Shown in pieces: positions 56,845 through 64,000 of a DNA stretch of 64,000 nt. The translations under genes were made by a program, and so were the position numbers. The DNA is from Curtobacterium sp. MCJR17_055 (GTDB lineage: Bacteria > Actinomycetota > Actinomycetes > Actinomycetales > Microbacteriaceae). A model generated the notes under the pieces. That model had not been told where the DNA came from. It made no database searches and saw nothing but the letters and a program-made list of their open reading frames with translations. The stretch lies in contig NZ_QKLF01000002.1 of the NCBI RefSeq assembly GCF_003224335.1, positions 434,001 to 498,000 on the forward strand. Direction: 5' to 3'. Numbering within the stretch: the stretch's first letter is position 1; the number at the start of each line of letters is the position of its first letter.

Positions 56845-58608
56845 TCAGAACTGCTGGCCCGTGCCCGACGCGTTCCGGGTCCTGCCGCTCGCCTGGTCGT
56901 GCGTGGCTGCGTCCGGGGCGTCCATCGCCGGACCGACGCCGACGGGGACGCCTGCCTCGGGGTGGTTGAGGTCGAAGGCCGGGGACTCCGAGCGGATACG
57001 AGGGACCGCGGTGAAGTTGTGCCGAGGCGGCGGGCAAGAGGTGGCCCACTCGAGCGAGCGGCCGTAGCCCCATGGGTCGTTGACCCGCACGCGCTGTCCG
57101 TGGCGCATCGTCTGCACGATGTTGAGGAAGAACGGCAGCATCGAGGCGGCGGTGAGGAACGCACCGACCGTCGAGACCTGGTGCAGCCAGGTGAACCCGT
57201 CGCTCGGCAGGTAGCTCGCGTACCGGCGCGGCATGCCGATCACGCCCAACCAGTGCTGGATGAGGAAGGTCATGTGGAACCCGATGAACAGCATCCAGAA
57301 GTGGATCTTGCCCAGGCGCTCGCCGAGCATCTTGCCGGTCAGCTTCGGCCACCAGAAGTAGAAGCCGGAGAACATCGCGAACACGACCGTGCCGAAGACG
57401 ACGTAGTGGAAGTGCGCGACCACGAAGTAGCTGTCGTGGACGTGGAAGTCGAGTGGCGGTGACGCGAGGATGACCCCGGTCAGGCCGCCGAAGGTGAACG
57501 TGACGAGGAACCCGATCGCCCAGAGGATCGGGGTCTCGAACGTCACCGAGCCGCGCCACATGGTGCCGACCCAGTTGAAGATCTTCACGCCGGTCGGGAC
57601 CGCGATGAGCATGGTGAGGAGCGAGAACCACGGCAGCAGCACGCTTCCGGTGGCGAACATGTGGTGCGCCCAGACCGTGACGGACAGTCCGGCGATCGAG
57701 ATGGTGGCGTAGACGAGGGTCTTGTACCCGAAGATCGGCTTGCGGCTGAAGACCGGGAAGACCTCGGAGACGATGCCGAAGAACGGCAGTGCGATGACGT
57801 AGACCTCGGGGTGGCCGAAGAACCAGAAGAGGTGCTGCCAGAGCAACGGGCCGCCGTTGGCCGGGTTGTAGATCTGCGCGTCGAAGGCACGGTCGAGGAG
57901 GAGCCCGAACAACGCCGCTGCGAGCACGGGGAACGCCATCAGCACGAGGATCGACGTGATGAGCACGTTCCACGTGAAGATCGGCATCCGGAACATCGTC
58001 ATGCCGGGAGCGCGCATCGTGATGGCCGTCGTGATGAAGTTCACCGCACCGAGGATGGTGCTGAACCCGGTCATGCTCAGGCCGGCGACCCAGAGGGTGC
58101 TGCCGAGTCCGGGCTCGAAGGTGGTGTCGGACAACGGCGCGTACGCCGTCCAGCCGAAGGACGCCGAGCCCGCCGGCGTGAGGAAGCCGCCCATCGCGAT
58201 GGCGCTGCCGAACGCGTACATCCAGTAGGACAGGGCGTTGAGTCGGGGGAAGGCGACGTCCGGTGCGCCGATCTGCAGCGGCATGATCGCGTTCGCGAAG
58301 CCCGCGAACAGTGGTGTCGCGAACAGCAGCAGCATGACCGTGCCGTGCATGGTCATGAGCTGGTTGTACTGCTCACGGGTGTCGATGACGTCGAGTCCGG
58401 GTGTCGCGAGCTCGGTGCGCATGACCACGGCCATCAGCCCGGCGACGCAGAAGTAGCCGAACGCCGTCACCAGGTACAGGTTGCCGATCGTCTTGTGGTC
58501 CGTCGACGTGTGCCAGTTGACGGCACGGATGCCGGTGCGCAGCGGACGACGTCCGAGGAGTTCGTCGGGTTCCTCGCCGAGGGCCGGCGGTGTCGTCGTC
58601 TGCGTCAT
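56845..58608 (-). CDS. ctaD: Cytochrome c oxidase subunit I
   Basis: A 587-residue aa3-type haem-copper oxidase core with twelve membrane helices. Haem a ligands are His88 and His401; CuB ligands are His266, His315 and His316; haem a3 ligand is His399. The His266-Tyr270 cross-link motif HPEVY is present, so the enzyme looks functional. The C-terminal ~50 residues are hydrophilic. The subunit II, III and IV genes that normally accompany ctaD are not adjacent, so this may be a second copy. GGAGG lies just before the ATG. Confidence 0.93.
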   Translation of the reverse strand: MTQTTTPPALGEEPDELLGRRPLRTGIRAVNWHTSTDHKTIGNLYLVTAFGYFCVAGLMAVVMRTELATPGLDVIDTREQYNQLMTMHGTVMLLLFATPLFAGFANAIMPLQIGAPDVAFPRLNALSYWMYAFGSAIAMGGFLTPAGSASFGWTAYAPLSDTTFEPGLGSTLWVAGLSMTGFSTILGAVNFITTAITMRAPGMTMFRMPIFTWNVLITSILVLMAFPVLAAALFGLLLDRAFDAQIYNPANGGPLLWQHLFWFFGHPEVYVIALPFFGIVSEVFPVFSRKPIFGYKTLVYATISIAGLSVTVWAHHMFATGSVLLPWFSLLTMLIAVPTGVKIFNWVGTMWRGSVTFETPILWAIGFLVTFTFGGLTGVILASPPLDFHVHDSYFVVAHFHYVVFGTVVFAMFSGFYFWWPKLTGKMLGERLGKIHFWMLFIGFHMTFLIQHWLGVIGMPRRYASYLPSDGFTWLHQVSTVGAFLTAASMLPFFLNIVQTMRHGQRVRVNDPWGYGRSLEWATSCPPPRHNFTAVPRIRSESPAFDLNHPEAGVPVGVGPAMDAPDAATHDQASGRTRNASGTGQQF

Positions 58609-58834
58609 GGGGATCCTCCGTCGATCGGTGGCTGCGTCGACGATCCGGCGGCAGTGGGGCCACTCTCGCCGTCATGTCCGCGGTTGCACAGGGGCACTGG
58701 TGGACGTGCCGCGTGATGCGGACTCCGGAGCGGCCTCCAGGGCGGAACCCGCGGGATCCGGCTCGGACCTGCTCCGGGCATGACGGGACGGGACGCGAGC
58801 GGTCGCGGCTCCCGGACGACGCACGCTGCGGTCG

Positions 58835-59992
58835 TCACCGTGGGGTCCGCACGGCGGTCTCCGGGAGGGTCGACGGGGTCGGCTCCGCGCCTGCGGCTCG
58901 GACGGCGACCTGCCCGAGGTCCCCGGACGTGGCGTGGACGGCGCGCTGCCGGGTCGCCCCGTTGCCCGAGACGAAGGCCTGGTGGACGGCGTGCTCGACG
59001 AGCTGGTCGTCGCCGTTCACCGTCAGGGCGGGTCGGAGGTGCTCGAGCAGCATCAGGACGACCTCGTGCGCGGGGAGCGGCCGGTTGGTGAGCGGTTCGA
59101 CGAGGTGTCCGTCGAGTCCCTCGATCGCGGCCCGCCAGTTCGCGAGCCGGATGATGCAGGCAGGCGTGGCGGCAGGCGGCTTCCCGGCGTGCCACTCGTC
59201 GACCGCGGTGTCGACGAGCGCCCGCACGAGCCCGGCCACGGCGACCGTCATCGTCGGGTCGAGCGGTACGTCCGTCACCCGCACCTCGACGGTCGGGTGG
59301 TTGCGGGACAGTCGGGCGTCGAAGTAGAGCATCGCGGGGTCGAGGAGGGCTCCGGTCCCGTTGATCGCGGCGGTGACCCCCCGGTACCCGGCCACCGTCT
59401 CGTACCGTTCCGCTGGTCCGGCGGTCGGCCACTGGTTCCACGTCACCGACCGGAAGCTCGCGTGACCGGTGTCCTCACCGGCGTGGAACGGCGAGTTCGC
59501 GGTCAGGGCGATGAGGATCGGCAGCCACGTCCGGATGCGGTCGAGGACGGCGACGCCCTCGTGGTCGGACTCGACGGCCACGTGGACGTGCAGTCCGCAG
59601 GTGAGACTGTGCCGGGGCACCGCGCCGAACCGCTGCACCATCCGTTCGTACCGGTCGGAGGAACGCAGGTGGGGGACGGTGGGCAGCGGCGAGCTGGCGA
59701 GCGGCGCCGCGAGGGCACCGTGCTCGCCGGCGAGCCGCATCGCGAGGGCACGGTTGTCGAGGACCTGCCGGCCGAGCGTCGCCAGCGTCGAGTGGGGACG
59801 TGTGATCACCTCGAGCATCTCCAGCTGCATCTCACCGGCGAACTCCGCGCCGTCGAGCGGCAGCCGCTCCGCCCGGGCACGTTCGAGCACCAGGTCCGCG
59901 ATCGGGACCGGCGCTCCGGTGGTCCCGTCCACGAGGAGCAGTTCTTCTTCGACACCGATGGTCCGCATGCCCTCAGCCAAGGCGTCCGACAC
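58835..59992 (-). CDS. Carboxylate-amine ligase, YbdK/glutamate-cysteine ligase type 2 family
   Basis: A 385-residue GCS2-family protein with IGVEEELLLVD near the N-terminus (metal-binding glutamates), GEMQLEMLEVIT, the CGLHVHVAVES segment and the VEVRVTDVPLDP stretch. YbdK members ligate glutamate to amines; the true substrate is often unknown. The GTG at 59992 has GGGAGGGG upstream and is preferred to an ATG at 60028 that lacks one. It is divergent from an M20 peptidase gene, 123 bp away. Confidence 0.85.
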   Translation of the reverse strand: MSDALAEGMRTIGVEEELLLVDGTTGAPVPIADLVLERARAERLPLDGAEFAGEMQLEMLEVITRPHSTLATLGRQVLDNRALAMRLAGEHGALAAPLASSPLPTVPHLRSSDRYERMVQRFGAVPRHSLTCGLHVHVAVESDHEGVAVLDRIRTWLPILIALTANSPFHAGEDTGHASFRSVTWNQWPTAGPAERYETVAGYRGVTAAINGTGALLDPAMLYFDARLSRNHPTVEVRVTDVPLDPTMTVAVAGLVRALVDTAVDEWHAGKPPAATPACIIRLANWRAAIEGLDGHLVEPLTNRPLPAHEVVLMLLEHLRPALTVNGDDQLVEHAVHQAFVSGNGATRQRAVHATSGDLGQVAVRAAGAEPTPSTLPETAVRTPR

Positions 59993-60115
59993 CGTGTCCC
60001 CTCCCCGTTCCCGCGTTCGGTGGCCCATGTCCGCCGTGCGAGCCGTCTGTGACGCCTCGGCCCCTGACGGGGGGACCGTGTGCGAGGAACACCCTCGACG
60101 TCAGGACCGAACACC

Positions 60116-61540
60116 ATGGACTCCACGCCCTCCCTGCCCCTGCCCGGACCGTCCGACCCCTCGGGTGTCGGTCGCTTCCTGGCCGACAACCGCGAGGAGG
60201 TGCTCGGCCAGCTCGAGCACTGGGTGCGGATCCCGTCGGTGGCGTCCCAGCCCGAGCGCTCCATCGACGTGGAGCGATCCGCCCGGTGGCTCGCAGCGGC
60301 CATGCGCGAGGTCGGGCTCACCACGGACATCCTCTGGGCGGGCCCGTCACCCACCGTGGTCGGCGAGTGGATCGTCGATCCGGCGAAGCCGACGGTCCTG
60401 GTCTACAGCCACCACGACGTCCGGCACGCCAAGCCGGAGGAGTGGGCCGAGACGGAGCCGTTCCAGCCGGTGCTGCGCGACGGGCGGTTGTACGGGCGGG
60501 GCGCTTCCGACGCGAAGGGACAGGTGGTCGCGCACCTCTGGGGTCTCCGCGCACACCTCGCCGGACGGGGCGACGCCGGTCCGGCGGTGAACCTGAAGTA
60601 CGTCGTCGAGGGCGAGGAGGAACTGGGGTCGACGCACTTCGCCTCGCTGCTCGACCAGGAACACGAGCGCCTGTCGTGCGACGTCGTCGTCTTCTCGGAC
60701 ACCCTGCAGTGGAAGGACGGGGACCCGGCGGTGGTGACGTCGATGCGTGGCATGACCGGCGCCACCCTGACCGTGACCGGGCCCCTGCGCGACGTGCACA
60801 GCGGTGCCGCGTCAGGACCCACACCGAACCCGGTCCACGCACTCGTCACCGTGCTGGCCGCGTTGCACGACGACGACGGACGCATCGCGCTGCCCGGGTT
60901 CTACGACGACGTGGAGGAACTCACCGACGAGCGCCGGGAGCAGCTCGGCGACCTGTCGTTCGACACCGACGTGTGGCTCGAGCGCACCGAGACCCGGAGC
61001 GTCACCGGTGAGTCCGGTCACACGGTCGAGGAACGTCTCTGGGCACGACCGGCCATCGAGGTGCTGACCCTGCTCGCGGGCGACCCGACCGGGTTCCCCC
61101 GGGCGGTGATCCCCCGCGAGGCAACGGCGGAGATCAGCATCCGCACCGTCCCCGGACAGCACGTCGCGGCCGTCGCCGACCAACTCCGCCGCTTCGTCGG
61201 ATCGACGATGCCCGACGGGGTCGAGTACGAGCTGACCATCCCGGAGGAGTCCGGCCAGGACCCCTACGTGACCCCGGACGGGCCGGCACTGGAGGCGCTC
61301 GTCCGCGCCATGGAACGAGGTCACGGTGGAGGGACCGCCGGACGCATGGGGAACGCGGGCGGCGGTCCGGCGGAGCTCCTCGGGCGCACCTTCGACGCAC
61401 CGGTCCTCTTCATCGGCACCGGCCTGCCCGAGGACCACTGGCACTCGAGCGACGAGAGCATCGACGTCGGGATGCTGCTCGACGGCGCCGCGTCGATCGC
61501 ACACCTCTGGGAGGGGCTCGCAGCAATCGAGCGGGACTGA
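60116..61540 (+). CDS. M20-family dipeptidase/peptidase
   Basis: A 474-residue zinc peptidase of the M20 carnosinase-like group. The first metal motif is YSHHD with His99 and Asp101, then GASDAKGQ with the bridging aspartate, EGEEELGS with the general-base glutamate pair, and a C-terminal HSSDE motif with a zinc histidine. A dimerisation (lid) domain lies at about 200-320. The ATG at 60116 is chosen for family fit; AGGACC lies nine bases before it. Divergence from the YbdK-type ligase hints that one makes and one breaks a gamma-glutamyl or dipeptide bond (inference). Confidence 0.88.
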   Translation: MDSTPSLPLPGPSDPSGVGRFLADNREEVLGQLEHWVRIPSVASQPERSIDVERSARWLAAAMREVGLTTDILWAGPSPTVVGEWIVDPAKPTVLVYSHHDVRHAKPEEWAETEPFQPVLRDGRLYGRGASDAKGQVVAHLWGLRAHLAGRGDAGPAVNLKYVVEGEEELGSTHFASLLDQEHERLSCDVVVFSDTLQWKDGDPAVVTSMRGMTGATLTVTGPLRDVHSGAASGPTPNPVHALVTVLAALHDDDGRIALPGFYDDVEELTDERREQLGDLSFDTDVWLERTETRSVTGESGHTVEERLWARPAIEVLTLLAGDPTGFPRAVIPREATAEISIRTVPGQHVAAVADQLRRFVGSTMPDGVEYELTIPEESGQDPYVTPDGPALEALVRAMERGHGGGTAGRMGNAGGGPAELLGRTFDAPVLFIGTGLPEDHWHSSDESIDVGMLLDGAASIAHLWEGLAAIERD

Positions 61541-61603
61541 GAGTCCCGACCTCGCGGGCACCGGCGTGTCGACCGGTCGGCCCGCAGCCGGCGGACCGCG
61601 TCG

Positions 61604-62938
61604 TCACCGTGCCAGAGCCGCCGCGATCCACCCCGGCCGGTGCGCCCGGACCCCGAGCGTCACCGCCCGCACGCCGATGTACCCGAACGAGAACACCGCC
61701 CACAGCGCCGCCAGCCCGTCCCCGAGCCACCACAGCAGCGGCAGGTACACGACCAGGTTCACGACGCCCGCGAGCGCCAGGTAGCGGGCGTCACCCGCAC
61801 CGATGAGCACCCCGTCGAGCACGAACACGTAGCCGGCGACCGGCAGCCCGACCGCGATGAGGACGAGCACGAGGGGGAGGGCCGCCCGGACGTCGGCGGA
61901 GTCGGAGAAGACCGGCCCGAGCACGCCGCTGGCAGCGGCGGTCAGCACCCCGAGCAGGACGCCGCCGACGATCCCGAGCACCACGAGCCTCCCGGTCACC
62001 AGGCGGACGCGCCCGGCGTCCCGCGCCCCGAGGGCGTGCCCGACCAGCGCCTGTCCGGCGATCGCGAGCGCGTCGAGTGCGAACGCGAGCGTGCTGAACA
62101 CCGTCAGCCCGATCTGGGTCGTCGCGAGACCGATCGTGCCGAGGCCGGCCGCGGTGGCGATCGTCGCGAGCATCGCGACCCGCAACGACGCGGTCCGGAG
62201 GAACAACCACGCGCCGGACCGCAGCGCCCGTACGACCCCGGAGGCGCCGGGCCGGAGCGGTGCGCCCGATGCCCGGGCGGCGCGGACGGCGATGCCGACG
62301 TACACCGCGGCCATCGCCCACTGCACGACGACCGTGCCCGCGGCCGACCCCTCCACGCCCCAGCCGAACCCGTAGATGAGGAGCGCGTTGAGCAGACCGT
62401 TCGCGACGAAGCCGACGCTCGCGACGACGAGGGGGGTGCGGGTGTCCTGCAGTCCGCGGAACAGCCCGGTCGAGGCCGTGACGACCAGGATGCCGGGCAA
62501 CCCGATCAGCGAGACGGTGAGGTACGCCGTGGCGGCCGCGGAGACCCCGGGCGTCGCCCCGAACAGGTCGACGAGCGGCCCGGCGAGCGGCCAGCCGACG
62601 AGCGCGAGCACCACCCCCAGCGCGAGCGCCAGCCACATACCGTCGATGCCAGCGTGCACGGCGCCGCGGCGGTCACCGGAGCCGAGCGCCCGGGCCACGG
62701 CCGGCGTGGTGGCGTAGGCGAGGAAGACCAGGAGGCCCGTCACCGTCTGCAGGACCGCGCTCGCCACCCCGACGGCGGCGAGTGGTGTCGCGCCCAGGTG
62801 CCCGACGAGGGCGGTGTCGGTCAGCAGGAAGAGCGGTTCGACGACGAGCGCGCCGAGTGCGGGCAGGGCGAGGCGGACGATGTCGCGGTCGACGGCTCGA
62901 CGCACGTGGCGGGGGTCGGTGTCGGACGCGGAGGGCAC
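61604..62938 (-). CDS. MATE-family efflux protein (DinF-like)
   Basis: A 444-residue multidrug and toxin extrusion protein with about twelve membrane helices in two six-helix halves. The start MPSASDTDPRHVRRAVDRDI is followed by LALPALGALVVEPLFLLTDTALVGHLG, a MATE/DinF signature, and GLFRGLQDTRTPL occurs midway. It would export cationic compounds in exchange for Na+ or H+. The 94-bp gap upstream to the last gene holds no clear promoter. Confidence 0.9.
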   Translation of the reverse strand: MPSASDTDPRHVRRAVDRDIVRLALPALGALVVEPLFLLTDTALVGHLGATPLAAVGVASAVLQTVTGLLVFLAYATTPAVARALGSGDRRGAVHAGIDGMWLALALGVVLALVGWPLAGPLVDLFGATPGVSAAATAYLTVSLIGLPGILVVTASTGLFRGLQDTRTPLVVASVGFVANGLLNALLIYGFGWGVEGSAAGTVVVQWAMAAVYVGIAVRAARASGAPLRPGASGVVRALRSGAWLFLRTASLRVAMLATIATAAGLGTIGLATTQIGLTVFSTLAFALDALAIAGQALVGHALGARDAGRVRLVTGRLVVLGIVGGVLLGVLTAAASGVLGPVFSDSADVRAALPLVLVLIAVGLPVAGYVFVLDGVLIGAGDARYLALAGVVNLVVYLPLLWWLGDGLAALWAVFSFGYIGVRAVTLGVRAHRPGWIAAALAR

Positions 62939-63033
62939 CAGGACATCCTGCCGTCGCTCCGGCCGGGCTGGTGACCCCGCCGCTCCGGGCCGAGGGCCAC
63001 CCCTCCAGTGGGACGACTCTCGTCGAGGACCTG

Positions 63034-63977
63034 TCAGCGCGCGGTCGCTGCTGACGCTGCGACACCGGCGCGGTGGGCGTCCGGCTCAGCCGGGCAGGAG
63101 ATCCGGGTGAGGACGGCGTCGCCCTCGAAACTCTCGACGCCGCCCGCCCAGACGGTGAGGGGGACGTCCTCGTGGAGCTCGACGGGGATCACGAGGTCGT
63201 GCGGGTTCCCGGTGGCGCCGTAGTCGTCGTACACGGCGAACTGCACGTCGGCTCGCGCGCAGTCGCGGCCGGGGATGACGTCGAAGCCGACGCAACCGAG
63301 GTCCCAGCACCCTTCGGGCTGGGCCTCGTGGTCCAGGGTGGGGAACCAGGTCGCGACGTGGTCGTCGATCACCGGTCGCGGTCGGCACCCGGCGGCGTCG
63401 ATGCTGCTCCACGACTCCTCACCGACCGAGGCGATGAACGCCGGTGTCCCCGGTCGGACACGCACCGATCGCACTTCGGTGCGAGCGATCGGCCCGGTCT
63501 CGGTGTCGGCGAAGCTGATCGTCAGGTCGAGGTCGCACTCGACGGAAGCGACGACGCCCCACGCCAGACAGTCGGAGTCGCCCATGGCCGCTCCGCAGAG
63601 TGCCCACCACGCGTCCTCGTCCTCGACCTGCCCGATGCGCACGGCACCGCCCTCGACGGCGAACGGCGGGACGGGGAAGCCGCGGGCGCCGCGGGTCGCG
63701 GCGACGGTCGGTGTCGGTGTGGGCTCGCCCACGACGGCGGGGCGTGCTGCCGTGGACTGTGCGGGGACGGGCGCCGGGAGGCCCTGAGCACCGGCCCCCC
63801 CACGAGCGCCAGGACCGAGAGGGTCGCGCTGAGCACCAGCGCGACCCGCCGAGCGCTGCTCACGGCGGCGACGGAGACCGTCGGGTCGCCGGCGACCGGC
63901 CAGGCGCGGAGGTCGTCCTGGGCGCGGATCGCCCGTGCGGTGTCGACGGCGAGGTTCCACCACCGGACGGTCGACAC
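63034..63977 (-). pseudogene. Frameshifted anchored or secreted Cys-rich protein of unknown function
   Basis: Two reading frames look like one gene. From GTG 63977 the first frame encodes RWWNLAVDTARAIRAQDD..., then a membrane helix (RVALVLSATLSVLALVGG). It meets a run of seven C (63795-63801) on the plus strand and shifts; the second frame carries on with PTPTPTVAATRG and a ~220-residue domain with eight cysteines down to the stop at 63034. One extra base in the run would restore a ~314-residue single-pass protein. A sequencing error is possible. The true start could lie beyond the window end. I do not recognise the family. Confidence 0.6.
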
Positions 63978-64000
63978 GGTGAACAGCGCGCCACCGCCCA

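Noticed and set aside
54665-57973. Very long open frame on the minus strand crossing lacI, the small genes and ctaD
   Set aside because: It overlaps four better-supported genes in other frames and has no domain; it is a composition artefact.

Overview
The window is a high-GC actinobacterial chromosome segment centred on the replication origin. Gene order (parB-parA-rsmG-jag-yidC-yidD-rnpA-rpmH | dnaA-dnaN-gnd-recF-dciA-gyrB-gyrA) followed by tRNA-Ile/tRNA-Ala and the crgA/pknB/pknA/pbpA/rodA/pstP/fhaB/fhaA block is typical of Actinobacteria. The protein style, the small proteins and the NucS gene point to the family Microbacteriaceae, most likely Curtobacterium (inference; no 16S rRNA gene is present).

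Layout. 1-1509: no credible gene, two parS sites. 1510-6524: minus-strand segregation, rRNA-methylation, membrane-insertion and RNase P/L34 genes, with many ATGA-type overlaps; a third parS lies inside the first codons of parA. 6525-8924: dnaA with DnaA boxes upstream, then the dnaA-dnaN oriC spacer. 8925-18243: replication and topoisomerase genes on the plus strand. 18317-18519: tRNA-Ile(GAU) and tRNA-Ala(UGC), then a spacer with two nearly identical hairpin-forming repeats. 19048-21119: a membrane-anchored protein of unknown function, cyclophilin and rhomboid protease. 21173-21438: a spacer packed with DnaA-box-like 9-mers, between two convergent terminators. 21490-31674: crgA, a glutamine amidotransferase, and the seven-gene Ser/Thr kinase/cell-shape operon read leftwards from fhaA to pknB. 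31760-31846: tRNA-Leu(CAG).

From about 32 kb the window becomes accessory: two short-chain dehydrogenases, a secreted zinc metalloprotease, a manganese catalase, MarR/TetR/LacI regulators, a divergent sugar-catabolism locus (oxidoreductase + isomerase versus MFS permease), a carboxylesterase, a chimeric deletion scar joining a LuxR-type ATPase to a hydrolase, an FtsX-type ABC transporter, a Nudix hydrolase, a membrane SpoIIE/RsbU-type phosphatase, a P-loop kinase, MFS and MATE exporters, endonuclease NucS, a stand-alone cytochrome oxidase subunit I gene, a YbdK-type ligase opposite an M20 peptidase, and a frameshifted secreted or anchored protein at the right edge.

The genes work together mainly in the core half: ParA/ParB with three parS sites segregate the origin that DnaA fires; DnaN, RecF, DciA and gyrase serve the fork; PknA/PknB, PstP and the FHA proteins control the RodA/PbpA wall machinery and CrgA. 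The most unusual non-coding signals are the extra DnaA-box cluster 12.5 kb from oriC, the twin hairpin repeats, and a recurrent 11-bp motif at gene ends. No rRNA, CRISPR array, insertion sequence or prophage was recognised.
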